DNA of 42,386 bases from positions 1 to 42,386 of the forward strand of contig NZ_JAFBGA010000029.1 of assembly GCF_016909575.1 (NCBI RefSeq), read 5' to 3'. Source of the DNA: Streptomyces sp. HB132. Its GTDB lineage: Bacteria > Actinomycetota > Actinomycetes > Streptomycetales > Streptomycetaceae. Below the pieces are notes generated by a model that saw only the letters and a list, made by a program, of their open reading frames with translations, was not told the origin of the DNA and searched no databases. Each line of letters begins with the position of its first letter. Position 1 is the first letter of the stretch. The position numbers and the translations under genes are program-made. Of this stretch, positions 1 to 39,400 are shown piece by piece.

Positions 1-1620
1 CAGCGTCGAAGGCGTCCGCGAACACCGGATACGCCCCGTACAGCTCACGGCCCATACCCGAGCGCTGCGCACCCTGACCCGAGAACAACACCGCCGAACG
101 CCCCGCCGATGCCCTGCCCCGGACCGTCACATCGCCTACGACCACGGCACGGTGCTCCAGCACCGCGCGCGACGTAGCCAGCGAGAACCCGACGTCCACC
201 GGATTCCGATCCGCTGCGAACGCCGACACCCGCTCCACCTGAGCGACAAGGGCCTCGGAGGTCTTCGCCGACACCACCCACGGCACCACCGGCAACGACG
301 AGGCACCTTCCACGTCCGCCGCCTCCGTCTCCGGAGCCTGCTCGAGGATGATGTGCGCGTTCGTGCCGCTGATACCGAAGGACGACACACCCGCCCTCCG
401 CGGCTCACCCGTCTCCGGCCACGCCACCGACTCCGTCAGCAGCTCCACCGCACCCGCCGACCAGTCCACGCGCGACGACGGCTCGTCGACGTGCAGGGTC
501 TGCGGCAGCACACCGTGCCGCATCGCCAGAACCATCTTGATGACACCACCGACACCGGCCGCTGCCGCCGCGTGGCCAATGTTCGACTTGATCGACCCGA
601 GCCACAGGGGCAGGGCCTCGGGCCGGCGCTCCTGGCCGTAGGTGGCGAGCAGTGCCTGCGCCTCGATCGGGTCGCCGAGCCGGGTGCCGGTGCCGTGCGC
701 CTCGACGGCGTCGATCTGGGCGGCCGAGAGACCGGAGCTGGTCAGAGCCTGCCGGATGACGCGCTGCTGCGCGGGGCCGTTCGGCGCGGTCAGGCCGTTC
801 GACGCACCGTCCTGGTTGATGGCCGACCCGCGCACCACCGCCAGGACCTCGTGGCCGTTGCGCCGCGCGTCCGACAGCCGCTCGACGAGCAGCAGACCGA
901 CGCCCTCTGCCCATCCCGTACCGTCCGCTCCCTCCGCGAAGGGCTTGCAGCGGCCGTCCGCGGACAGGCCGCGCTGCCGGGAGAACTCCACGAACGCCGT
1001 CGGGCTGGCGAGAAGTGCGACTCCGCCGGCGAGAGCCATGGTGCATTCGCCCTGGCGGAGCGCCTGGGCCGCGAGGTGGAGGGCTACCAGTGAGGAGGAG
1101 CAGGCGGTGTCGACCGTGACGGCAGGGCCTTCCAGGCCGAGCATGTAGGCGATGCGGCCGGACACCACGCTCGTCGCGGTTCCCGTGAGGAGGTGTCCCT
1201 CACCGCCTTCGGAGCCCTGCGCCATACCGACGCCGTAACCGGAGGAGGAGGCACCGGCGAAGACGCCTATCTGTTCACCGCGCACCGAGGTGGGATCGAT
1301 TCCCGCGCCCTCGAAGAGCTCCCATGACGCCTCCAGCAGCAACCGTTGCTGGGGGTCCATCGCCAGCGCCTCACGCGGCGAGATCCCGAAGAATGCGGTG
1401 TCGAACTCGCCTGCGTCGTGAAGGAACCCTCCATGCCGCGTGTACGTCGTGCCGGGGTTCGCCGGGTCGGGGTCGTAGATGCCTTCCAGGTCCCAGCCCC
1501 GATCGGTCGGGAATTCCGAGATCCCGTCGGTGCCGGTGACGAGGAGCTGCCAGAGATCATCCGGATTCGCCACCTCCCCCGGGTAACGGCAGCTCATGCC
1601 GACGATGGCTATGAGGTCGT
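1..1620 (-). other. Gene D module 2, partial: KS and AT N-terminus
   Basis: KS is about 1620-338, with Cys at 1100-1102 in VDTACSSS and the usual EAHGTGT and KSNIGH histidines. The AT begins at about 100 with VLFSGQGAQRSGMGREL and is cut by the window edge. Its start matches the malonyl ATs of this locus (SGQGAQRSGMG rather than PGQGSQWVGM), so malonyl specificity is likely but not proven. The reductive domains lie outside. Confidence 0.88.
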
Positions 1621-4600
1621 CGTCCTTCGCCGGCGCGTGGAACTCGGTGGCCGACAGCCTCGACTGCGTACCCGACAGGTCGGGCAGTTCGTACTGTGCG
1701 GAGAGTTCCGCTGCGAGGAAACGTGCCAGTACGGTCGGCGTCGGATGGTCGAAGACCATGGTGGTCGGCAACTGCAGCCGGGTCTCGGCGACGAGTGCGT
1801 TGCGCAGTTCGACGGCGGTCAGCGAGTCGAATCCCAGCTCACGGAACGCGCGATCCGGTTCGACCCCGTCGGGCGACGCGTGTCCCAGGACGCCTGCGGC
1901 CAAGGACCGCACCAGGTCGGTCAGGGCGTCGGTGCGTTCGGCCGGGGCCAGCGCCGCGAGTCCGTTCCAGAGGGGCGAGTCGTCATCCGAGACGGAGCCC
2001 GTGGCGTCGGGGGCGGACGCGGCGAGTGCCTTGCGCACTTCGGCCAGCTCACTGATCAGCGGGCGGCTGCGGGCTGCGGTGAACACCGGTACGAACCGTG
2101 CCCAGTCCATGTCCGCGACGGTCACCAGAGTGTCGTCCCGGTCGAGTGCCTGCTGCAGAGCCGCGATCGCCGGCTCGGGGGCCATGGTCCGGATGCCCAG
2201 GCGGAGGAGCTGCTCGCCCTCTTCGCCGTCGGCCATGCCGCCACCCGACCAGGCGCCCCAGGCGACCGCGGTCGCGGGGACACCGCGCGCCCTGCGGCGC
2301 TGAGCCAGCGCGTCGAGGTGAGCGTTGGCGGTCGCGTAGCCGCTCTGGCCTCCACTGCCCCAGACTCCGGCGACGGACGAGAAGACGACGAAGGCGTCGA
2401 GGTCGTGACCGTCGAGGAGTTCGTCCAGGTGCACCGCGCCGGCGACCTTCGCGGAGACCTCTTCTGCGAGCGTGTCGGCGGTTGCTTCGGACAGCAGGGT
2501 CGCGGTGGCGACGCCTGCCGCGTGCACGACTGTCCTGAGAGCAGCGCCCGGGTAGTCGGCCGCCGCCGCGTCGCAGGCTTCGATCAGCGCGGCCACGGCC
2601 GTGCGGTCGGACACGTCGCAGGCGACCACGGTGGCCTTGGTGCCGAGCTCTTCCAGCTCGGCGACGAGTTCGGCCGCGCCTGGGGCGTCCGGGCCACGAC
2701 GGCTCGTGAGGACGAGGTGCTCGGCACCGTTGCGGGCGAGCCATCGTGCCACGTGACCGCCGAGCGCACCGGTTCCGCCGGTGATCAGCGCGGTGCCTTG
2801 CGGTGTCCAGACCGGGCCGACGAGGTCAGGGCGGGTGTCCCGTACGAGACGCCGGACGAACGCTCCGGAGGAGCGCACCGCCACTTGGTCCTCGCTGCCG
2901 TCGGCGAGGAGGCCGATCAGCCGGGCAGCCGCACGGTCGTCCAGTGTCTCCGGAAGGTCCATGAGCCCGCCCCAGCGGTGGGCGCACTCCAGGCCGACGA
3001 CGCGCCCGAGACCCCACAGCGAGGCCTGGGCGGCGCTGGCCAGCGGGTCGGAGCGACCGACGGACACGGCACCACGGGTCACGAGCCACAGCGGGGCGTC
3101 GATTCCCGTGTCACCGAGCGCCTGGACGAGTGCCAGCGTCCCTGTCATGCCGGTGGTGACGACCGGGTGAGCGGGAGACGGCTGCTCGTCCAGAGCCAAC
3201 AGCGAAAGCACACCGGCCAACTGCGCGTCCTGCGCGAGAGCGCCGTCCATCGCCTGGGCCAGGGAACCACGGTCGGCAGCCGCGATATCGGCCTCGACCG
3301 GAATCACCCTGGCGCCGTGTGCGGTCAGTACCTCGACCGTACGGGTGACGAGCACGCTGTTCATGTGTCCGGAGGGAACGACGACCAGCCAGTCGCCCGA
3401 CAGCCGGGCAGCCGCCGGGAGGGTGGCAGGCTTCCAGGTGATGCCGTAACGCCACTGGCTGGCAGTGGAGTTGACACGGCTCTGGCGGCGCCAGGCGGAG
3501 AGCGCGGGCAGCGCTCCGGCCAGCGCGTCGGAGTCCTCGGGACGTATCGCATCGACCAGCGAGGCGAGGTCCTCACGTTCGACGGCGTCCCAGAACTGCG
3601 CCTCCGCAGGAGTGTTGCCCACCACGGCGGTCCCGCTGTCCAGCTTCATGGGGACGTGCGGCCAGTAGCGCTCACGTTGGAAGGCATAGGTGGGCAGCTC
3701 CACCCGGCGGGCCCCGGTACCGGCGAAGTACCGCGTCCAGTCCACGTCCTGTCCACGCACGTGGAGCTCGGCCAGTGCAGTGACACAGGCCGACACCTCG
3801 GCCCGCCCCTTGCGCAGAGCGGGTACGAACACACGGCTCTCCGCATCAGCGGTGAGGCAATCCTGCCCCATGGCCGACAGCACCCCGTCCGGGCCCAGCT
3901 CCAGGAACGCCGTCACGCCCTGGTCCTGCAGCGTGCGTACGCCGTCGAGGAAGCGGACGGCCTGCCGGACGTGCCGCACCCAGTACTCGGGGGTTCGGAT
4001 CTCGCGCGACGGGACGATCGCCCCGGTCACGTTCGAGACGATGGCGATTACGGGCGCATGGAAGGTCAGTGCTTCCGCGACCGCACGGAAATCCTCCAGC
4101 ATGACGTCCATGCGCGGCGAGTGGAACGCGTGGCTGACGCGGAGCCGCTTGGTCTTGCGACCTTCGGTCTCGAAGTGCGCGGCGATGGTGAGGACGGCAT
4201 CCTCGTCACCGGAGATCACCGTCGCGGAAGGCCCGTTGAGCGCGGCAATCGATACGTCATCGGTCAGCAGAGGGAGGACTTCGTCCTCCGACGCCTGGAG
4301 CGACACCATCGCCCCACCGGCCGGCAACGCCTGCATCAGACGACCGCGCGCCGCCACCAGCTTCGCCGCGTCCTCCAGCGACAGCACCCCGGCCACGTGC
4401 GCTGCCGACAACTCACCGATGGAGTGCCCCAGCAGGTAATCCGGCTTCACACCCCACGCCGACACCAGACGGAACAACGCCACTTCGAGCGCGAACAGCC
4501 CGGCCTGAGTGAACTGCGTCTGATCCAGCAGCTCACCACCCTCGAACACCACATCGCGGAGCGGCTGATCCAGATGACGGTCCAGCTCCGCACACACCGC

Positions 4601-6388
4601 ATCGAACGCATCCGCGAACACCGGATACGCCCCGTACAACTCACGGCCCATACCCGAGCGCTGCGCACCCTGACCCGAGAACAACACCGCCAGACCACCG
4701 GGCGCGGTCGTACCACGTACCACCCTCGCCCCGGCGCCGGTTGAAGCCAGTTCCCGTACGCCTTCCAGGAGGTCCTCGCGCCCGGCCTCGAGCACCACGG
4801 CCCGATGCTCGAGCGCGGCGCGGCCGACGGCGAGGGAGTAGCCGATGTCGAGTGCGCCCGAGGAGGGGGCCTCAGCGGTCTCCATGTGCGCCAGCAGAGT
4901 CTGAGCCTGTGCCAGCAGTGCCTGGGCGCCGGCTGACGAGACGAGCCATGGGACTACCGGCGGGGCCCAGCCGGGCTCGGTCTCGTCGGTGCCGGCGGCG
5001 CCCTCCTCGACCGGTGCCTGCTCGACGATGATGTGCGCGTTGGTACCACTCACACCGAACGAGGACACGCCTGCCCGGCGCGGCTGACCGGTCTCCGGCC
5101 ACTCCACCGGCTCGGTGAGCAGCTGTACCGCCCCCGCCGACCAGTCGACGTGCGGCGTCGGCTCGTCGACGTGCAGGGTCTGCGGGAGCGAGCCGTGGCG
5201 GAGTGCCATGACCATCTTGATCACACCGGCTACGCCCGAAGCGGCCTGTGCGTGACCGAAGTTGGACTTCATCGAGCCCAACAGCAGTGGACGGTCCTGA
5301 GGGCGGTCCTGGCCGTACGTCTCGACCACGGCCTGGGCCTCGATGGGGTCTCCGAGCACGGTGCCGGTCCCATGGGCCTCGACGGCGTCGATCTGCGTGG
5401 GCGAGAGGGCCGCGTTGGCCAGGGCCGCGCGAATGACGCGTCGCTGCGACGGGCCGTGGGGTGCGGTCAGCCCGTTGCTCGCACCGTCCTGGTTCACCGC
5501 GGAGCCCCGTACGACCGCGAGCACGTTGTGCCCGTTGCGTACCGCGTCGGACAGCCGCTCCACGAGGAGCACGCCCACGCCCTCGGCCCAGCCGGTTCCG
5601 TCGGCAGCCGCAGCGAACGACTTGCAGCGGCCGTCACCTGCGAGACCGCCCTGCTGACTGAACTCGGCGAACGCGCCGGGGTTGTTCATGACGGTCACGC
5701 CGGCTGCCAGGGCGAGGGAGCACTCGCGCTGACGCAACGCCTGGACTGCCAGGTGAAGTGCCACGAGCGACGACGAACACGCGGTGTCGACCGTCACCGC
5801 GGGCCCCTCCAGGCCGAGCGAGTAGGCGATGCGGCCGGACACGACACTGCCGGCGGTGCCCGTGACGTAATAGCCGTCGACGTTGTCGTCGGACTGGCGC
5901 AGGCTCGTCTCGTAGCCGGAACTCTGGGCGCCGACGAAGACACCGGTCTGGGTGGAGTGGAGTGAGGTCGGAGCGATCCCAGCCCGCTCCAGCGCCTTCC
6001 ACGACTCCTCGAGCAGGAGACGCTGCTGCGGGTCCATGGACAGCGCCTCGCGGGGGGAGATCCCGAAGAACGAGGCGTCGAAGTCGGTGACGCCGTCGAC
6101 GAAGCCGCCCTCGAAGGTCGTCGCGTTGGCGCCGCCCGCCTGGTAGAGCCCGTCGAGGTCCCAGCCACGGTCGGTCGGGAAGGCACCCACCGCGTCGGTA
6201 CCCGAGGCGACCAGCCGCCACAGGTCTTCGGGACTCGCCACCCCACCCGGGTACCGGCAGCTCATCCCGATGATCGCGATCGGCTCCCTGGCCGCGCCGG
6301 TGAGCTGGGTGTTCTCCCTCCGCAACCGGTCGACCTCTTTGAGGGACGCGCGCAGCGCTTCGAGAACCTTGTCACCCGAACTAGCCAT
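1..6388 (-). CDS. Modular type I polyketide synthase D (KS-AT-KR-ACP, then KS-AT...), C-terminus outside window
   Basis: This gene is open from its start to the left edge, giving at least 2129 residues with no stop. Order: N-terminal docking helix (1-32), KS (about 34-458, Cys204), malonyl-type AT (about 565-910, Ser656 in GHSIG, HAFH from 753), a post-AT dimerisation element, A-type KR, ACP (Ser1522), KS2 (Cys1763), and the start of AT2 at the edge. It extends the chain by one CH(OH)-CH2 unit and then begins another malonyl-type extension. Two in-frame ATG codons lie side by side at 6391 and 6388; 6388 is preferred because GGAG (6395-6398) sits 6 nt upstream. It follows gene C by 25 nt, so it belongs to the same operon. 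The function is certain as a family; the product is unknown. Confidence 0.95.
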   Translation of the reverse strand, partial: MASSGDKVLEALRASLKEVDRLRRENTQLTGAAREPIAIIGMSCRYPGGVASPEDLWRLVASGTDAVGAFPTDRGWDLDGLYQAGGANATTFEGGFVDGVTDFDASFFGISPREALSMDPQQRLLLEESWKALERAGIAPTSLHSTQTGVFVGAQSSGYETSLRQSDDNVDGYYVTGTAGSVVSGRIAYSLGLEGPAVTVDTACSSSLVALHLAVQALRQRECSLALAAGVTVMNNPGAFAEFSQQGGLAGDGRCKSFAAAADGTGWAEGVGVLLVERLSDAVRNGHNVLAVVRGSAVNQDGASNGLTAPHGPSQRRVIRAALANAALSPTQIDAVEAHGTGTVLGDPIEAQAVVETYGQDRPQDRPLLLGSMKSNFGHAQAASGVAGVIKMVMALRHGSLPQTLHVDEPTPHVDWSAGAVQLLTEPVEWPETGQPRRAGVSSFGVSGTNAHIIVEQAPVEEGAAGTDETEPGWAPPVVPWLVSSAGAQALLAQAQTLLAHMETAEAPSSGALDIGYSLAVGRAALEHRAVVLEAGREDLLEGVRELASTGAGARVVRGTTAPGGLAVLFSGQGAQRSGMGRELYGAYPVFADAFDAVCAELDRHLDQPLRDVVFEGGELLDQTQFTQAGLFALEVALFRLVSAWGVKPDYLLGHSIGELSAAHVAGVLSLEDAAKLVAARGRLMQALPAGGAMVSLQASEDEVLPLLTDDVSIAALNGPSATVISGDEDAVLTIAAHFETEGRKTKRLRVSHAFHSPRMDVMLEDFRAVAEALTFHAPVIAIVSNVTGAIVPSREIRTPEYWVRHVRQAVRFLDGVRTLQDQGVTAFLELGPDGVLSAMGQDCLTADAESRVFVPALRKGRAEVSACVTALAELHVRGQDVDWTRYFAGTGARRVELPTYAFQRERYWPHVPMKLDSGTAVVGNTPAEAQFWDAVEREDLASLVDAIRPEDSDALAGALPALSAWRRQSRVNSTASQWRYGITWKPATLPAAARLSGDWLVVVPSGHMNSVLVTRTVEVLTAHGARVIPVEADIAAADRGSLAQAMDGALAQDAQLAGVLSLLALDEQPSPAHPVVTTGMTGTLALVQALGDTGIDAPLWLVTRGAVSVGRSDPLASAAQASLWGLGRVVGLECAHRWGGLMDLPETLDDRAAARLIGLLADGSEDQVAVRSSGAFVRRLVRDTRPDLVGPVWTPQGTALITGGTGALGGHVARWLARNGAEHLVLTSRRGPDAPGAAELVAELEELGTKATVVACDVSDRTAVAALIEACDAAAADYPGAALRTVVHAAGVATATLLSEATADTLAEEVSAKVAGAVHLDELLDGHDLDAFVVFSSVAGVWGSGGQSGYATANAHLDALAQRRRARGVPATAVAWGAWSGGGMADGEEGEQLLRLGIRTMAPEPAIAALQQALDRDDTLVTVADMDWARFVPVFTAARSRPLISELAEVRKALAASAPDATGSVSDDDSPLWNGLAALAPAERTDALTDLVRSLAAGVLGHASPDGVEPDRAFRELGFDSLTAVELRNALVAETRLQLPTTMVFDHPTPTVLARFLAAELSAQYELPDLSGTQSRLSATEFHAPAKDDDLIAIVGMSCRYPGEVANPDDLWQLLVTGTDGISEFPTDRGWDLEGIYDPDPANPGTTYTRHGGFLHDAGEFDTAFFGISPREALAMDPQQRLLLEASWELFEGAGIDPTSVRGEQIGVFAGASSSGYGVGMAQGSEGGEGHLLTGTATSVVSGRIAYMLGLEGPAVTVDTACSSSLVALHLAAQALRQGECTMALAGGVALLASPTAFVEFSRQRGLSADGRCKPFAEGADGTGWAEGVGLLLVERLSDARRNGHEVLAVVRGSAINQDGASNGLTAPNGPAQQRVIRQALTSSGLSAAQIDAVEAHGTGTRLGDPIEAQALLATYGQERRPEALPLWLGSIKSNIGHAAAAAGVGGVIKMVLAMRHGVLPQTLHVDEPSSRVDWSAGAVELLTESVAWPETGEPRRAGVSSFGISGTNAHIILEQAPETEAADVEGASSLPVVPWVVSAKTSEALVAQVERVSAFAADRNPVDVGFSLATSRAVLEHRAVVVGDVTVRGRASAGRSAVLFSGQGAQRSGMGRELYGAYPVFADAFDA
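1650..6388 (-). other. Gene D module 1: docking helix, KS-AT(malonyl)-KR-ACP
   Basis: The docking coiled coil is at 6388-6290. KS is about 6287-5017, with Cys at 5777-5779. AT is about 4695-3655, with Ser at 4421-4423 in GHSIG and HAFH at 4121-4132 (malonyl). The dimerisation element (FWDAV...LPALSAWRRQSR) is at about 3625-3460. KR has GGTGALGG near 2770, no LDD and GVWGSGGQ (A-type). The ACP serine is at 1823-1825. Predicted unit: CH(OH)-CH2. Confidence 0.93.
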
Positions 6389-6413
6389 CATGAACTCCAC
6401 ACTTCGCGCATCA
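6389..6413 (-). promoter_or_regulatory. Intergenic gap C-D (25 nt) with ribosome-binding site of gene D
   Basis: On the minus strand, TGATGCGCGAAGTGTGGAGTTCATGATG carries GGAG (6395-6398), 6 nt before the ATG at 6388 and only 3 nt before the alternative ATG at 6391. The spacing favours 6388. There is no room for a promoter or terminator, so C and D are in one operon. Confidence 0.75.
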
Positions 6414-22832
<16,419 letters not shown>

Positions 22833-22891
22833 CGGAAACAGCACCGCCCCTTGAGAAAGCCATGATTTGCACGCGCGTCAACAACTGCCGT
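22833..22891 (-). promoter_or_regulatory. Intergenic gap B-C (59 nt) with a possible ribosome-binding site
   Basis: This is the longest non-coding stretch in the window. On the minus strand it carries AAGGGG (22847-22852), about 2 nt before an in-frame GTG (22844) and about 14 nt before the ATG at 22832. An out-of-frame ATG is present at 22863. No terminator hairpin is evident, so B and C are probably co-transcribed. Confidence 0.5.
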
Positions 22892-36445
<13,554 letters not shown>

Positions 36446-36459
36446 CAGCGAGTCACCTG
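36446..36459 (-). promoter_or_regulatory. Ribosome-binding site of gene B overlapping the stop codon of gene A
   Basis: On the minus strand the end of A and start of B read GGCAGGTGACTCGCTGATG. The purine-rich AGGTGA includes the TGA stop of A and sits 7 nt before the ATG at 36445. The 7-nt gap and overlapping signals suggest translational coupling and fix the start choice for B. Confidence 0.8.
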
Positions 36460-39400
36460 CCGAACTTGTTGTCGATAAAGTCGAACAGCTCGTCGTCTGA
36501 GGCTGTACCGAGTGTCTGACTGACGCTGGTCTCGTCACGGGTGTCGTTGCCCAGGCCCTCTCGGGCACCGGCCGGCTCGCACTCCTCTTTCCATCTGGCC
36601 ATCAGCGCGTTGAGCCGGGCGGTGACGGTGGCGGTGGGGCCCTCACCGTCAGGCGTGAGCGCGTCGAACTCCGTCTCCAGCCGATCGAGGGCCTCGAGCA
36701 CCGAGACCATCGCCGCCTTGGCTGGGGCGATCTCGGTCAGGATGTGCTCGGACAGCGCGCCGGGGGTGGGGTGGTCGAAGACCAGGGTCGCGGGCAGCCG
36801 AAGTCCGGTCGCCGTGTTCAGCCGGTTCCTGAGGTCCACGGCGGTGAGCGAGTCGAAGCCCAACTCGGTAAAGGCGTCATGCGGCTTGATGGACGCCCCG
36901 GAGGCATGTCCGAGGACGTCGGCCACCTGATCGCACACCAGCTGGAGCACCAGCCGCTCGCGCTCCGCGGCGGGCACCGCACGCATCCGCTCGGCGTAGA
37001 GGTGGGCACCGCCGGACGCGGCGGTGCGGCCTTCCGCGCCGAGGCGCCGGGCCGGCTTTCGTACGAGCGACCGAAGCACGGTGGGCACCTCGTCCGTCAG
37101 GGCGTTCTTGCGCAGCACGGCGAAGTCGAGGGGGACAGGGACGAGTACCGACTCATCGGCCAATGCCTCAGCGGTGTCGAGGAGTTCGAGTCCCTGTGCC
37201 GAGGACAACGGCAGCAGACCACCCCGGGCCATCCGCCGCAGATCCTCCGCACCGAGCTGCCCCGTCATCTCACTCGCCTGAGCCCACAGACCCCAGGCCA
37301 GCGACAGACCCGCCAGCCCCTCCGCCCGCCGCACCTCCGCCAGCGCGTCCAGGAACGCGTTCGCCGCCGCGTAGTTCGCCTGACCCGCACCACCGAACAC
37401 ACCCGCCGCAGACGAGAACAACGTGAACATCGACAGACCCATGCCACGCGTCAACTCATGCAGATGCCACGCAGCATCGACCTTCGGCCGCAACACCGCA
37501 GCAAGCCGCTCCGACGTCAACGACGACACCACACCGTCATCCAGCACACCCGCCGTATGCACCACACCCGTCAACGGATGCTCAGAAGCGACACCGTCCA
37601 GCACCTCAGCCAGCGCGGCACGATCCGCCACATCACACGCGACGAAACGAGCCCGCGCACCCAGCCCCTCCAGCTCCGCCACCAGACCGGCCGCCCCCGG
37701 CGCATCCCCACCCCGACGACTCACCAACAACAGATGCCGAACCCCGCGCTCCACCACCAGATGGCGCGCCACCAACCCACCCAGCACACCACTGGCACCC
37801 GTCACCAACACCGTGCCCACAGAATCGACACCCGGAGCACCACCACCCACACCGGCAGACACCCGCGCCAGCCTCGGCACGAACACCTCACCACCACGCA
37901 CCGCCACCTGCGGCTCACCCGAAGCCACCACAGCCGACAGAACCGACTCATCCACCCCCTCGACATCGACCAGCACGAACCGTCCCGGATTCTCCGTCTC
38001 AGCCGCACGCACCAGACCCCACACAGCAGCCTGCGCCGGATCCGGCGACTTGCAGAACATCGCGCCCGAAGTCACCACCACCAGGCGCTCATCAGCGAGC
38101 CGCTCCTGCGCCAGCCACTCCTGCACCAGTCGCAGAACTTGGCCCGCGATGTCATGCGTACGGTTCACCACGTCCCCGGGTCCCGGACCGCAATCGGCGA
38201 ACGAGACCGCGTCCAGAACTCCAGAGGCACTCCAGTCCGCGAAGGACCCGACCTTCAACGCGTTGTCGGTGCCGTGCACGTCCAGCCGCAGCTTCGACCA
38301 CTCCAGGCGGAACAAGGCATCCGACGCGGATCCCGCCGCCCGCACCTGGTCAGCCGAAACAGGCCGCAGCACCAACGAATCCACCGACGCCACCGGTGCA
38401 CCGGCCACATCAGCCAACACCAACGACACCCCGGAACCAGCCGGCGCGATCCGCACCCTCAGAACCGAAGCCCCCACAGCGTGAAGAGAAACCCCGGACC
38501 ACGCGAACGGCAGCTGAGCCGACTCACCCCCACCGCCCGCCAGCCCCAACCCGTGCAGGGCAGCGTCCAGCAAAGCCGGATGAAGCCCGAAACCCTCGAC
38601 ATCCACACCCTCAGGAAGAACAACCTCCGCAAAAAGATCGTCCCCACGCCGCCACGCAGCACGCAACCCCCGGAACACCGGGCCATACCCAAGCCCCAGC
38701 CCGAGCAACTCCTCGTAGAAACCCGCCACATCCAGCCCGACAGCACCCTGCGGCGGCCACTCCTCCAACGACTCGCCCGGCATAGTGCCTGTGGCCAACG
38801 TGCCGACCGCGTGCCTGGTCCACTCCCCGTCCACGTCCGAGTTCGCAGCAGGGCGTGCGTGCACCGTGACCACACGACGCCCCTCGCCGTCTGCGGCCCC
38901 GACGACCAGCTGCAGCTGCGTGTCGGCGTGCTCGGACAGGACCAGGGGTGCCTCGAGTGTCAGCTCCTCGATGAGGTCGCACTCCACATACGAGGCCGCA
39001 TGCAACGCAAGGTCGACGAACGCGGTGGCGGGCAGCAGGACCGACCCCATGACCGCATGGTCGGCGAGCCACGGATAGCGGCCGGGCGACAGCAGACCGG
39101 TGAACACCGTGCTCTCGCCTCCGGCAAGCGGTACCGCCGCTCCGAGGAGGGGGTGGGCCACTGAACTCTGCCCGAGGCCACTCGCATCGACGGGCCGCAC
39201 CATGCTGTCGGCGAGCCAGTAGTGCTCGTGCTGGAAGGCGTAGGTCGGCAGGTCGACGCGGCGGGCGCCGGTGCCGGCGAAGTACGCCGCCCAGTCGACG
39301 GCCGACCCGCGTACGTGGAGTTCGGCAAGCGCGGTGACAAGGGTAGTCGCCTCGTCGCGCTCCTTCCGCAGAACCGGGACGAACACCGAGTCCTCGACGC

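Noticed and set aside
1..6388. Possibility that the left 6.4 kb is non-coding on the minus strand, because no complete start-to-stop frame exists there
   Set aside because: The frame starting at 6388 reads through to base 1 with intact KS, AT, KR, ACP and KS motifs. It only lacks a stop because the window ends.
22853..22891. Possible promoter in the B-C gap (TTGACG on the minus strand near 22881)
   Set aside because: At the expected spacing the -10 position reads TTTCTC, which is a poor match, and the gap is only 59 nt within an evident operon. One hexamer in high-GC DNA is not enough.
36446..36568. In-frame extension of gene B by 41 codons upstream of 36445
   Set aside because: It overlaps the docking domain of gene A, has no resemblance to PKS N-termini, and the ATG at 36445 has a well-placed ribosome-binding site.
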